Positions 8,136 to 16,345 are shown, counted from the stretch's first letter. The stretch: 64,000 nt of DNA from an uncultured Flavobacteriales bacterium (GCA_946482515.1 CAMLRS010000002.1:1-64000), one strand, 5' to 3'. Notes: a model not told the origin generated them from the sequence alone. Made by a program: numbers and translations.

Positions 8136-8944
8136 TTCTGTTTTGCCAATGCTTCTTCGACGTAATCGAAGGTAGACAAAATAACCGGTTTTCCGTTCAC
8201 TACGGCCACATTGTGTTCGAAATGCGCACTTGGCTGACCGTCAGCTGTAACGATGGTCCAGTTATCTTCCAGCTGCATCACTTTTTCAGTGCCCATATTG
8301 ATCATCGGCTCGATAGCAATGGTAAGACCTTCCTGGATCTTTTTCCCTTTGCCGCGACGGCCGTAATTCGGTACCTGCGGATCTTCGTGCAGGCTTTTGC
8401 CCAGTCCGTGACCGACGAGATCGCGTACCACGCCATAGCCGTGCTTTTCGGCATGTTGCTGGATCGCATAACCGATATCTTCGATCCGGTTGCCCGAGAC
8501 CGTTTGTTCGATCCCGAGGTACAGGCATTCGCGCGTTACATCGAGTAATTTCTGTACTTCCGGGGCCACTTTACCAACGGCAAAAGTATAAGCGTGATCG
8601 CCGTAATAGCCTTTGTAGACCGCACCGCAATCAACGGAAACAATATCGCCTTCCTGGATAGGACGCGACGTCGGCAAACCATGTACCACCTGTTCATTGA
8701 TCGAGATCAGCAGCGTGCTCGGACAGCCATACAGCCCCAGGAAACCCGGAATGGCATCCTGTGAGCGGATGTAGTCTTCAGCCATTTTATCGAGTTCGAG
8801 CGGTGTAACGCCCGGACGCATGTGTTCGGCCACCAGACCGAGTGTTCGACTTACGACCTGTGCCGCCTGGCGCATAATCTCAATTTCTGCAGCTGTTTTG
8901 TAGATGATCATATCCCGTTGGAAGTATTTCATTTGCGGATGCAA
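8132..8944 (-). CDS. map: Type I methionine aminopeptidase
   Basis: Removes the initiator methionine from nascent proteins. 270 residues as drawn. Pita-bread fold motifs are all present: 'VVHGLP', the metal ligands in 'SVDCG' and 'YYGDHAYTF', 'GHGLGKSLHEDP', 'IEPM' and the terminal 'HFEHNV'. The start is ambiguous: ATG 8944, 8932 and 8911 are all in frame, and the last ('MIIYKTAAEIEIMR') begins where family members usually start, so the true protein may be 259 residues. It heads a minus-strand run with the membrane protein and the TonB-C/VWA gene. Unlike in many genomes it is not next to secY or infA here. Confidence 0.95.
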   Translation of the reverse strand: MHPQMKYFQRDMIIYKTAAEIEIMRQAAQVVSRTLGLVAEHMRPGVTPLELDKMAEDYIRSQDAIPGFLGLYGCPSTLLISINEQVVHGLPTSRPIQEGDIVSVDCGAVYKGYYGDHAYTFAVGKVAPEVQKLLDVTRECLYLGIEQTVSGNRIEDIGYAIQQHAEKHGYGVVRDLVGHGLGKSLHEDPQVPNYGRRGKGKKIQEGLTIAIEPMINMGTEKVMQLEDNWTIVTADGQPSAHFEHNVAVVNGKPVILSTFDYVEEALAKQK

Positions 8945-9131
8945 AGATAGTGGATTATTCGCTCACATCGCGGAATGCTGCCGGTAGTGCCGTTCTGGCG
9001 AGAAAAGGCACATTTTTTGCGAGTCGTCTGTAACTTTTTTTGGCCGGAATTGTCTTACGGACCAAAACAAATTGATAACTAAAACAATACCAATGGTAAT
9101 TCAATTACGGTGATCGTTTCTTTTGGGGGCA

Positions 9132-9161
9132 TTTACTTTCCTACTTCGTAGGTAGAGTAAA
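9132..9161 (+). promoter_or_regulatory. Stem-loop in leader of T9SS cargo gene
   Basis: Two stacked inverted repeats, outer TTTACT (9132-9137) with AGTAAA (9156-9161) and inner CCTAC-TTC-GTAGG (9140-9152), make one hairpin about 45 bases upstream of the next ATG. The copy number of the downstream gene is two but the second paralog lacks this hairpin. It could protect the 5' end of the message or bind a regulator. No T-run follows, so it is not a terminator. Confidence 0.4.
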
Positions 9162-9206
9162 TAACTTTTCTGAAATTCGGCATCGTATTAATCAAAAACA
9201 AAGCAT

Positions 9207-10055
9207 ATGTTTAAACACTTACTTACAACGGGCTTCCTCACCGTTTCGCTGTTTGCCGCAGCACAAACCATTCCTAATGCCGGTTATGAAGACTGGGCTG
9301 ATTCTGGTCTTGGATATGAAGATCCGGAAGGCTGGGTAACCCTGAACATCTTCAGTTTGCTGGGCGGGGAAGTTTCCGTAACGGAATCCAGCGATGCACA
9401 CAGCGGCTCTTCAGCAGCAGCCATTACAACAACAATGTTTGATGCAGATGAAGATGGAACACCCGAGCCATTCCCTGGTATCCTCGCTCTTGGATCACTC
9501 GAAAGCGTTGGTATGCCAACAACCAATCGTCCTGATTCTCTGATTGTCTGGGCAAAATACACGCCATCAGGAGCCGACGAATTTACCGTTACCATAGATT
9601 TGAGCAACAACGGAATGCCGGTTGGTGGCGGAACCTTTACCGGTGTTACTGCCGGAAGCGGTTACGTTCGCCTTGCTATTGGTATCGACTATGCTTCATC
9701 AGATACACCTGATACGCTCAACATCGGTTTTACCAGCAGCGCTTCCGATCCTCAGATTGGATCCGAGCTCCTCGTAGACGACGTTTCACTGGTCACCAAT
9801 CCTACAACCAGTGTAGCCGAGATCAAGCAGCAAGCTCCGCTGAGCCTCTACCCGAACCCGGCTCGTGAATCACTGAACATCCAGGTCGGAAAAGATGCAA
9901 CGATCGAAATCTACAACGCACTCGGCATGTTAGTGGAAACCATCAAAGCAGATTCAGACAAGCCTTATGTGCTTTCAACGGCTGATTACCGCAGCGGCGT
10001 TTACCTCGCGAAATCGAGCAACGGCGTTACACAGCGATTTGTGGTGAAGCACTGA
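9207..10055 (+). CDS. T9SS type A cargo protein, paralog 1
   Basis: 282 residues. Signal peptide 1-20 (ends FAAAQ). Residues about 21-195 form a beta-rich domain with 'NAGYEDW', an 'AHSGSSAA' turn, 'NRPDSLIVWAKY' and 'ELLVDDVSLV'. This pattern looks like a jelly-roll, PCMD or carbohydrate-binding-like module, but I do not assign a ligand. The last 75 residues are a type A sorting domain ('LSLYPNPARESLNIQ', 'IYNALGMLV', 'YRSGVYL', 'QRFVVKH'), so the protein should be exported by T9SS and anchored or released at the surface. The gene is followed by its own terminator and by a second paralog. Confidence 0.88.
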   Translation: MFKHLLTTGFLTVSLFAAAQTIPNAGYEDWADSGLGYEDPEGWVTLNIFSLLGGEVSVTESSDAHSGSSAAAITTTMFDADEDGTPEPFPGILALGSLESVGMPTTNRPDSLIVWAKYTPSGADEFTVTIDLSNNGMPVGGGTFTGVTAGSGYVRLAIGIDYASSDTPDTLNIGFTSSASDPQIGSELLVDDVSLVTNPTTSVAEIKQQAPLSLYPNPARESLNIQVGKDATIEIYNALGMLVETIKADSDKPYVLSTADYRSGVYLAKSSNGVTQRFVVKH

Positions 10056-10082
10056 TAATATTTCCTAAAATTTATTTTCAAC

Positions 10083-10113
10083 AGGGCGTTCCGGATGCGG
10101 GGCGCCCTTTTTT
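10083..10113 (+). terminator. Intrinsic terminator after cargo paralog 1
   Basis: AGGGCG (10083-10088) pairs with CGCCCT (10103-10108), followed by a run of six T (10108-10113). It separates the two paralogous genes, so each has its own transcript. Confidence 0.75.
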
Positions 10114-10192
10114 ATTTGCAATTTCGCACTAACTATTTGCCACTGTTCAACGTTCCTACCTGCTAATAAATACGAACGTAAAAACCAATATC

Positions 10193-11026
10193 ATGTTCAA
10201 ACATTTACTTCTTTCAGGTTTCCTGACCATCTCATTGGCTACTGTAGCCCAAACAATCCCAAATGCAGGCTTTGAAAACTGGTCGCCGAGCGGGAACGGT
10301 TATGATAACCCGGACGACTGGGCGACACTCAACGACCAGGTTTTCCAGGTGAATGGCAGCCCATCGGTTACACCTTCATCTGATGTTCACAGCGGAGCCA
10401 CTGCGATCCGTCTCGAAACCGTATCGTTTGCCGGTAACGCCATGGCGGGAATGATCATGTTGTCTCCGGGCGTTCAGCCGGGCATTCCCATTGCAAACAG
10501 ACCCGATTCGCTCTTCGCGTGGGTGAAATACTTTCCAGTTGATGCCGATCAGTTTATGGTCAATGTACAACTAACGAAAGAAGGCACATTGATTGGCCAA
10601 AGCAATTACATGGCCGGAGGAGCCATCACGGATTATATCCGCCTTACATTGGGGATCGATTATACTTCAGGCGATACTCCCGACACCATTCGCATCGGTT
10701 TTATCAGCAGTGCAGCTCAGCCACATGTTGGCTCCGTATTGTTTGTCGACGACGTTTCACTGGTAACCAATCCTACAACCGGTGTAGGCGAGATCAAACA
10801 ACAAGCTCCTCTGAATCTTTACCCGAACCCGGCGCGTGAATCACTGAGCATCCAGATTGACAAAGACGCAACGATCGAAATCTACAACGCACTCGGCATA
10901 CTGGTGGAAACCATCAAAGCAGATTCCAACAAGCCTTATGTACTTTCAACGGCTGATTACCGCAACGGCGTTTACCTCGCGAAATCGAGCACTGGCGTTA
11001 CGCAGCGATTTGTCGTGAAACACTGA
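10193..11026 (+). CDS. T9SS type A cargo protein, paralog 2
   Basis: 277 residues, a tandem duplicate of the gene at 9207. Signal peptide about 1-20 (ends ATVAQ). The same order of landmarks follows: 'NAGFENW', 'VHSGATAI', 'NRPDSLFAWVKY', 'VLFVDDVSLV', then the type A sorting domain 'LNLYPNPARESLSIQ' to 'QRFVVKH'. In the last about 89 residues only about ten positions differ between the two paralogs, whereas the N-terminal modules have diverged clearly and have different loop lengths. That suggests either strong selection on the sorting domain or recent gene conversion of the 3' ends. Ligand unknown. Confidence 0.88.
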   Translation: MFKHLLLSGFLTISLATVAQTIPNAGFENWSPSGNGYDNPDDWATLNDQVFQVNGSPSVTPSSDVHSGATAIRLETVSFAGNAMAGMIMLSPGVQPGIPIANRPDSLFAWVKYFPVDADQFMVNVQLTKEGTLIGQSNYMAGGAITDYIRLTLGIDYTSGDTPDTIRIGFISSAAQPHVGSVLFVDDVSLVTNPTTGVGEIKQQAPLNLYPNPARESLSIQIDKDATIEIYNALGILVETIKADSNKPYVLSTADYRNGVYLAKSSTGVTQRFVVKH

Positions 11027-11045
11027 TAGCATTCAATTAACCAAC

Positions 11046-11074
11046 AGGCGCTTCGGATTCGAGGCGCCTTTTTT
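11046..11074 (+). terminator. Intrinsic terminator after cargo paralog 2
   Basis: AGGCGC (11046-11051) pairs with GCGCCT (11064-11069), loop with TTCGGATTCGA, then six T. The stem sequence is similar to that after paralog 1, so the terminator was probably duplicated together with the gene. Confidence 0.75.
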
Positions 11075-11148
11075 GATTTCGATTGAACGTACTTAGCAAC
11101 CTGAAAATTAAACCTTACTAAATCGTTTAATTTCTTAATTCAACTACT

Positions 11149-11156
11149 TACTTTTG
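11149..11156 (+). promoter_or_regulatory. Putative -7 box (TAnnTTTG) of the HAD-serA unit
   Basis: TACTTTTG, an exact fit to the Bacteroidota -7 consensus, lies 38 bases upstream of the ATG at 11194. I do not see a clear TTG -33 element at the expected distance, so the box is supported by consensus and position only. Confidence 0.5.
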
Positions 11157-11193
11157 TGAAAATTTTTACCATCACATTAGTAACCTTCATCTC

Positions 11194-11595
11194 ATGGAAT
11201 TAGAGCACAAGGACCATTTGAGTCCTGTTCTGAAAGATGGTGTCAAAAACTACTTAATTGACATCGACGGAACGATTACGGAAGATGTTCCGAACGAAGA
11301 GCCGGAACGCATGAAAACCTGTCTTCCCTACCCCGATGCGCTGGAAACGGTCAACCGCTGGTATGATCAGGGACATCAGATCTGTTTTTTCACCTCGCGT
11401 ACAGAAGATCTCAAGCAGATCACAATGGACTGGCTCGACAAACACGGGTTCAAGTACCACAGTGTATTGTGCGGAAAGCCACGCGGCGGGAATTATCACT
11501 GGATCGACAATCACCTGGTGAAAGCAACGCGCTACAACGGCAAGTTCACCGATCTGATTGAGAAGCAGGTAACCATTGAAGTTTTTAACGATTAA
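11194..11595 (+). CDS. HAD-superfamily phosphatase-like protein
   Basis: 133 residues, a short cap-less HAD fold. Motif I is 'LIDIDGTIT' (two Asp spaced DxD, about residues 22-26), motif II is the Ser/Thr in 'CFFTSRTE', and the later Asp of 'HWIDNHLV' may serve as motif IV. The whole resembles the Bacteroidota proteins often labelled 'phosphoheptose isomerase', although it has no isomerase domain. Substrate not predictable. It lies 7 bases before the phosphoglycerate dehydrogenase gene, so co-transcription is likely. A role as phosphoserine phosphatase would fit the neighbour but is only a guess. Confidence 0.75.
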   Translation: MELEHKDHLSPVLKDGVKNYLIDIDGTITEDVPNEEPERMKTCLPYPDALETVNRWYDQGHQICFFTSRTEDLKQITMDWLDKHGFKYHSVLCGKPRGGNYHWIDNHLVKATRYNGKFTDLIEKQVTIEVFND

Positions 11596-11602
11596 TCAAC
11601 CC

Positions 11603-12562
11603 ATGAAAGTTTTAGCAAACGACGGGTTCGATCCATCAGGAATCGAGGCCCTTACTACGAAAGGATTTGAAGTGATCACGACCAAAGTTCCGCAGGAACA
11701 GCTGGCAGATTACATCAACGAACAGGCAATCCAGGTATTGCTGGTCAGAAGTGCGACACAGGTCCGGAAAGACCTCATCGACCAATGCTCTTCACTCGAG
11801 ATCATCGGTCGCGGCGGTGTGGGGATGGACAACATCGATGTGGATTATGCCCGCGAAAAAGGACTGCACGTGATCAATACACCTGCTGCTTCATCGGCTT
11901 CGGTTGCCGAGCTGGTGTTTGCGCATTTGTTCTCCGGAGCGCGCTTTTTGCAGGACTCCAACCGCCAGATGCCGGTAGCAGGCGATACGGCTTTTTCCCA
12001 ATTGAAGAAAGCCTACGCAGGCGGAATCGAGCTTCGCGGTAAGACCATCGGGATCATTGGAATGGGCCGCATCGGCCAGGAAGTTGCCCGCATGGCGCTC
12101 GGGCTGGGCATGCGTGTGATTGCAGCCGACAATGCCGTAGGAAAGGCCACCATCAAAGTGAAGTTCTACAACAGCCAGTTCATCAATGTCGACATTGAAA
12201 CAGAACCGCTGAACGAAGTACTGAAACATTCGGATTTCATTACGTTGCACGTTCCGGCGCAGAAAGACGGTTACGTGATCGGTAAAAACGAGCTGGAGCT
12301 GATGAAAACCGGCGCGGCGATCGTGAACTGCTCACGTGGCGGCGTTATCGATGAAGAAGCCCTGGTGGCGGCTTTGGATAACGGCAAAATCGCTTTTGCA
12401 GGGCTGGATGTATTCGTGAACGAGCCTACCCCATCCAAAGCGGTATTGAACCACCCGAAGATCTCGCTTACACCGCATACAGGTGCTGCTACGCTGGAAG
12501 CTCAAGACCGGATAGGTCTTTCACTGGCGGATCAGATCGCGAGTATTTTACAGCTCCAATGA
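11603..12562 (+). CDS. serA: D-3-phosphoglycerate dehydrogenase, short form
   Basis: Catalyses the first step of serine synthesis, 3-phosphoglycerate to 3-phosphohydroxypyruvate, with NAD. 319 residues from ATG 11603. The frame opens 27 bases earlier inside the HAD gene, but 'MKVLANDGFDPSG' is the natural start. NAD-binding motif 'GIIGMGRIGQEVARMAL', substrate Arg in 'NCSRGGVIDEEAL', catalytic Glu in 'NEPTPSKA' and His in 'LTPHTGA' are all present. The ACT regulatory domain of long SerA enzymes is absent, as is usual for the Bacteroidota form, so serine feedback through ACT is not expected. A strong terminator follows. Confidence 0.88.
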   Translation: MKVLANDGFDPSGIEALTTKGFEVITTKVPQEQLADYINEQAIQVLLVRSATQVRKDLIDQCSSLEIIGRGGVGMDNIDVDYAREKGLHVINTPAASSASVAELVFAHLFSGARFLQDSNRQMPVAGDTAFSQLKKAYAGGIELRGKTIGIIGMGRIGQEVARMALGLGMRVIAADNAVGKATIKVKFYNSQFINVDIETEPLNEVLKHSDFITLHVPAQKDGYVIGKNELELMKTGAAIVNCSRGGVIDEEALVAALDNGKIAFAGLDVFVNEPTPSKAVLNHPKISLTPHTGAATLEAQDRIGLSLADQIASILQLQ

Positions 12563-12627
12563 TCTCTTATAGCAGGGTTTACTTTCCGGCTAATTAACGC
12601 AAATTGTCCTCTAGCGGACTTGAACTA

Positions 12628-12667
12628 AAAAACCCCGAAGTGTTTGCAAAACTACTTCGGGGTTTTT
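12628..12667. terminator. Strong bidirectional terminator between serA and sucC
   Basis: Perfect 14-bp stem AAAAACCCCGAAGT (12628-12641) and its complement (12654-12667) around a 12-nt loop, with A- and T-runs on the outer sides. It lies between two convergent genes and serves both. Confidence 0.9.
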
Positions 12668-12685
12668 CTATGTTTTTGATACGGC

Positions 12686-13897
12686 TTACGCCAGTACTGC
12701 TTTCACTTTGTCGGCTGCTTCCTGGAGCAATACCGCTGAATGTACGTTCAGACCTGATTCGTCGATCAGTTTCTTCGCTTCTTCAGCATTGGTTCCCTGG
12801 AGACGTACGATGATAGGAACTGGAATATTCCCCATGTTCTTGTATGCGTCTACCACACCTTGCGCTACACGGTCGCAACGAACGATTCCACCGAAGATGT
12901 TGATCAGGATCGCTTTTACGTTCGGGTCTTTCAGGATGATGTGGAATGCTTTTTCAACGCGCTCTGCGTCAGCTGTACCACCTACATCGAGGAAGTTAGC
13001 CGGGTTACCGCCAGAGTACTTGATGATATCCATAGTTGCCATCGCAAGACCGGCACCGTTTACCATACAAGCTACGTTTCCGTCGAGCTTCACGAAGTTC
13101 AGTCCAGCTGCATCTGCTTCTACATCCAACGGATCTTCTTCGGAAGTATCGCGCATGGCTGCATAATCCGGGTGACGGTACAAACCGTTTCCATCGAGGG
13201 TTACTTTCGCATCGACAGCGATGATACGGTTATCGGAAGTTTTCAATACAGGGTTGATCTCGAACATGGAAGCGTCGCATCCTTCGTAAGCGCTGTAAAG
13301 TGCCACGACGAATTTGGTCATTTGCTTGAACGCTTCGCCGGAAAGACCGAGGTTGAACGCAATCTTGCGCGCCTGGAACCCCTGAATGCCCACACGTGGA
13401 TCGATTTCTTCGCGGTTGATCAGGTGCGGCGTATCGTGTGCCACGCTTTCGATGTCCATACCACCTTCGGTAGAATAAACGATCACATTGCGTCCGCGCT
13501 CACGATCGAGCAATACTGACATATAGAACTCGGAAGGCTCTGATTCGCCCGGATAGTAAACGTCCTCAGCGAGGAGCACTTTGTTCACTTTCTTACCAAC
13601 GCCATTGGTTTGAGCAGTTTCGAGGTGTCCGCCAAGGATGCCTTTCACTTTCTCTTCAACCTGGTCGATTCCTTTTGCAAGGACAACACCGTTGGATCCG
13701 GTCTCTTTAACGATTCCTTTTCCACGACCACCAGCATGGATCTGTGCTTTCACCACGTACCAGCTGGTACCGGTTTCTTCTGTCAGCTGTTTTGCTTTCG
13801 CAACGGCTTCCTCAATTTTCTCAACAACAACTCCACGCTGAACGGCTACGCCGTACTTCTGCAAAATGGATTTTCCCTGGTATTCGTGTAAGTTCAT
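12686..13897 (-). CDS. sucC: Succinyl-CoA ligase (ADP/GDP-forming), beta subunit
   Basis: 403 residues, complete. TCA cycle enzyme that couples succinyl-CoA cleavage to nucleoside triphosphate synthesis with the alpha subunit SucD. N-terminal ATP-grasp ('MNLHEYQGKSILQKYGV', 'VKAQIHAGGRGKG') and the C-terminal ligase-CoA domain ('NGAGLAMATMDIIKYSGG', 'NIFGGIVRCDRVAQG', 'RLQGTNAEEA') are both intact. sucD is not adjacent, which is common in Bacteroidota. The gene has its own terminator (12628-12667). About 200 bases upstream, up to the divergent transposase gene, must hold its promoter; TACCTTTA on the minus strand upstream of the start is a near match to the -7 consensus. Confidence 0.96.
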   Translation of the reverse strand: MNLHEYQGKSILQKYGVAVQRGVVVEKIEEAVAKAKQLTEETGTSWYVVKAQIHAGGRGKGIVKETGSNGVVLAKGIDQVEEKVKGILGGHLETAQTNGVGKKVNKVLLAEDVYYPGESEPSEFYMSVLLDRERGRNVIVYSTEGGMDIESVAHDTPHLINREEIDPRVGIQGFQARKIAFNLGLSGEAFKQMTKFVVALYSAYEGCDASMFEINPVLKTSDNRIIAVDAKVTLDGNGLYRHPDYAAMRDTSEEDPLDVEADAAGLNFVKLDGNVACMVNGAGLAMATMDIIKYSGGNPANFLDVGGTADAERVEKAFHIILKDPNVKAILINIFGGIVRCDRVAQGVVDAYKNMGNIPVPIIVRLQGTNAEEAKKLIDESGLNVHSAVLLQEAADKVKAVLA

Positions 13898-14096
13898 GAC
13901 AACTCTAAGTTTTTGGAGCGCTAAAGGTAGAAAGTATTCTTGAATAAGGGTTCACGAAACACAAAAATTGGTCAGCAAAACAGGAATACTTATCCATGAA
14001 AATCGGGGCCTATTTCGAAAATTCTGTGTATCTTAAATTAAGACGAGGCGCAATTCTGTTAAACGACATCTGAAAACCATAAAAGATCACTGAATA

Positions 14097-14567
14097 ATGG
14101 CAGGAACATTCTCACAAATCTATATCCAGATCGTTTTTGCGGTCAAAGGGAGAGATCATTTAATTCACCCTGCATGGGAAACTGATTTATACAAGTATAT
14201 CACGGGAATTGTTTTGAATAAAGGGCAAAAAATGCTGGCAATTAATGGTGTGTCTGATCATATTCACATGCTCATAAGTATACGACCTTCATGTTGTTTA
14301 TCGGATTTGGTAAGAGAAATCAAGAAATCATCCAATGATTATATTAATTACAATCGTTTTACTCCGTACAAGTTTAGGTGGCAGGAAGGATTTGGTGCTT
14401 TTTCATACAGTCAGTCAGCTGTAGATAACGTGATTAACTATATTAAACGACAAAAGGAACATCACGGTGAACGAACTTTCCGGAAAGAGTATGTGGATTT
14501 CCTTAAAGAGTACCAGGTAGATTACAAAGAAGAGTATCTCTTCGAATGGATCGACGACACCAAATAA
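14097..14567 (+). CDS. IS200/IS605-family (Y1) transposase, RAYT-like
   Basis: 156 residues, single-domain HUH nuclease of the Y1_Tnp family, which cuts and rejoins single-stranded DNA at hairpins. HUH motif His55-Ile-His57 lies in 'GVSDHIHMLISI', and the candidate catalytic Tyr115 in 'NYIKRQKEHH' is followed by the usual Gln119. Length is complete, with no frameshift. The start is ATG 14097 ('MAGTFSQIYIQIVFAVKGR', the normal family N terminus). It is followed within 25 bases by a set of three hairpins, which are the likely substrate. No TnpB. The gene appears intact, so mobility cannot be excluded. Confidence 0.92.
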   Translation: MAGTFSQIYIQIVFAVKGRDHLIHPAWETDLYKYITGIVLNKGQKMLAINGVSDHIHMLISIRPSCCLSDLVREIKKSSNDYINYNRFTPYKFRWQEGFGAFSYSQSAVDNVINYIKRQKEHHGERTFRKEYVDFLKEYQVDYKEEYLFEWIDDTK

Positions 14568-14589
14568 ACCACTGACAGAAGAATGCGTA

Positions 14590-14677
14590 CGACCCTCTTC
14601 GGGGTCGATTTACATGAGACATACTTTAGTTATAGCATGCGAATCCTTCGGATTCGTTTACTGATCCCGAAGGGATC
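14590..14677. repeat. Three hairpins downstream of the transposase
   Basis: CGACCC...GGGTCG (14590-14607), CGAATCC-TTC-GGATTCG (14640-14656) and GATCCC-GAA-GGGATC (14663-14677). The three share GATCC/GACCC and TTCGG/GAAGG words, and loops 2 and 3 are complements of each other (TTC, GAA). This looks like a REP-type cluster recognised by the Y1 transposase. It may also end transcription of accC, whose stop is 9 bases on. Confidence 0.7.
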
Positions 14678-14685
14678 ACACCAAA

Positions 14686-16170
14686 CTAATGCGCATGCAA
14701 CTTCCACGTCGAGCTGATCGGGCGGGAAGCAGCATTGGCTTCGGCGTCTTCGCGGAGGTGGTTCCAGATCTGGTCGATGCCGGCTTTCATGGCGTGGTTT
14801 TCTTCTTCGTAGAGCTCCCACATCACTTTCGGATCTTCGAAGTAGTGCTTGATGAAGTTCGTGTCGAAATCACCGGAGCGGAAGGCCGGGTGACGCATCA
14901 CGTATTTCCCGAAATCGAGCGTGGTTTTTACGCCGGAGATCTCGTATTCGTCGATCGCACGGACCATTTTGTCCATCGCTGCTTCGCGGGTTTCAGCCCA
15001 CACAACGAGCTTGGCGATCATCGGATCGTAGTAGATCGGAACTTCCATACCTTCTTCGAACGCATCGTCAACGCGGGCAATGTGCGTGCTCGGACGACGG
15101 TAACGGTTCAACGTTCCGATATCCGGGATAAAACCGTTCAGCGTATCTTCTGCGTAGACGCGCACTTCGATCGAGTGACCATTAATGGTGAGCTCGTCCT
15201 GGAGCTTTGGCAAACGCTCGCCGCGCGCCACTTTCACCTGCCATTCAACGAGGTCGGTTCCGGTAATCTCTTCTGTTACCGGGTGCTCTACCTGCAAGCG
15301 GGTGTTCATTTCCAGGAAGTAGAATTTATGCTCGGCATCCAAGAGGAATTCGACTGTGCCGGCGCCTTCGTAATTACAAGCCTTGCAAACAGCCACCGCT
15401 GCTTCGCCCATCTGCTTGCGCAATTCAGGAGTCAGGACGGCACTTGGTGCTTCTTCGATTACTTTCTGGTGACGGCGCTGAATGGAACATTCGCGCTCAA
15501 AAAGGTAAACGGCATTGCCCAAACGATCGGCGAATACCTGTATTTCAATGTGACGCGGCTTGGTCACGAATTTTTCAATGAAAACGGCATCGTCACCAAA
15601 CGAGGAGCGTGCCTCGCTTTGTGCCAGCTGCATCTGCTCTTCGAATTCGTCTACATGGTTAACGAGGCGCATTCCTTTTCCTCCACCACCGGCCGAAGCT
15701 TTGATCAATACAGGGAAGCCAACTTCCGCAGCGATGATCTTAGCTGCATTAACGTCCGTGATTGCTTCATCGACACCCGGAACGAGCGGCACGTCGTAAG
15801 CTTTCACCGCCTGCTTTGCGCTCAGCTTGTCGCCCATCACTTCCATCGCTTCCGGTGAAGGTCCGATGAAGGTAATTCCAGCCTGCTTCACCTTGCGGGC
15901 AAAACCGGCATTTTCGGAAAGGAAACCATAGCCTGGGTGAATACCGTCCACGCCCAGCTCTTTGCAATGCTGCAAAATGAGGTCCTGCTGCAGGTAGCTT
16001 TCCGCCGAAGGGGATTTCCCCACATAAACGGCCTCATCGGCTTCCAATACGTGTGGCGCCGTGGCATCAGCATCCGAATAAACAGCAACCGTAGCGATCT
16101 GCATTTTTTTCAGGGAACGGATCACGCGGCGGGCGATCTCACCTCTGTTGGCAACGAGGACTTTTTTCAT
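14686..16170 (-). CDS. accC: Biotin carboxylase (acyl/acetyl-CoA carboxylase subunit)
   Basis: 494 residues. ATP-dependent carboxylation of biotin on its carrier protein, the first half-reaction of acyl-CoA carboxylase. Biotin carboxylase N domain about 1-110 ('VLVANRGEIARRVIRSLK'), ATP-grasp about 114-322 with the Gly-rich loop 'ASAGGGGKGMR' and 'EMNTRLQVEHPVTEEITG', C domain about 335-445. A tail of about 45 residues exceeds E. coli AccC length. accB is not adjacent, so this could serve acetyl-CoA, propionyl-CoA or another acyl-CoA carboxylase. A long open frame on the other strand is a codon-bias shadow. Downstream of tamB in the same direction, separated by a repeat. Confidence 0.88.
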   Translation of the reverse strand: MKKVLVANRGEIARRVIRSLKKMQIATVAVYSDADATAPHVLEADEAVYVGKSPSAESYLQQDLILQHCKELGVDGIHPGYGFLSENAGFARKVKQAGITFIGPSPEAMEVMGDKLSAKQAVKAYDVPLVPGVDEAITDVNAAKIIAAEVGFPVLIKASAGGGGKGMRLVNHVDEFEEQMQLAQSEARSSFGDDAVFIEKFVTKPRHIEIQVFADRLGNAVYLFERECSIQRRHQKVIEEAPSAVLTPELRKQMGEAAVAVCKACNYEGAGTVEFLLDAEHKFYFLEMNTRLQVEHPVTEEITGTDLVEWQVKVARGERLPKLQDELTINGHSIEVRVYAEDTLNGFIPDIGTLNRYRRPSTHIARVDDAFEEGMEVPIYYDPMIAKLVVWAETREAAMDKMVRAIDEYEISGVKTTLDFGKYVMRHPAFRSGDFDTNFIKHYFEDPKVMWELYEEENHAMKAGIDQIWNHLREDAEANAASRPISSTWKLHAH

Positions 16171-16205
16171 ATGGGAGACTAATCTTTGGGTCGTAAAAAT
16201 AAGTA

Positions 16206-16345
16206 GAAGTTTGAAGTTTCTGAGTTTTTGGGTTGGTGAGTTTTGGAGTTAGTGAGTTCTTGGGTTGATGAGTTCTCGGGTTGACGAGTTTTGAGTTTTG
16301 AACCTAACTCAGAAACCCGTAACTCTCCAACTATATAACTCGAAA
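16206..16345. repeat. 16-bp tandem repeats plus fold-back arm (GAGTT family)
   Basis: Five imperfect 16-bp units of TGAGTTYTYGGGTTGR type run head to tail at 16221-16300. They are followed at 16301-16345 by the complementary words AACTC, AACCC and AACTCG, so the RNA can fold back on itself. It occupies the spacer between the stop of tamB (16347) and the accC start (16170). The same GAGTT/AACTC vocabulary recurs at 45966-46062 and 58604-58684. No spacers of unique sequence, hence not CRISPR. Confidence 0.75.

Larger units (their letters stand above)
14031..14677 (+). mobile_element. IS200-like/RAYT unit: transposase gene plus flanking hairpins
   Basis: Limits are approximate. On the left is a small palindrome TCTTAA-A-TTAAGA (14031-14043). 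On the right, three hairpins follow the gene. No terminal inverted repeats and no TnpB gene, consistent with IS200-type or REP-associated single-strand transposases. The gene body is richer in A+T than sucC and accC on either side, which suggests acquisition. It may be a domesticated single-copy RAYT rather than an active element. Confidence 0.5.

Noticed and set aside
14097..14677. Complete two-gene IS605 element
   Set aside because: No TnpB and no clear left-end hairpin matching the right one; only the Y1 gene and the right hairpins can be supported.
14689..15858. A 389-codon open frame on the plus strand opposite accC
   Set aside because: The minus frame has all biotin carboxylase motifs; the plus frame is Phe/Val/Asp-rich with no motif.
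16221..16300. Possible CRISPR array in the 16-bp repeats
   Set aside because: Units abut with no unique spacers, vary in sequence, and there are no cas genes.
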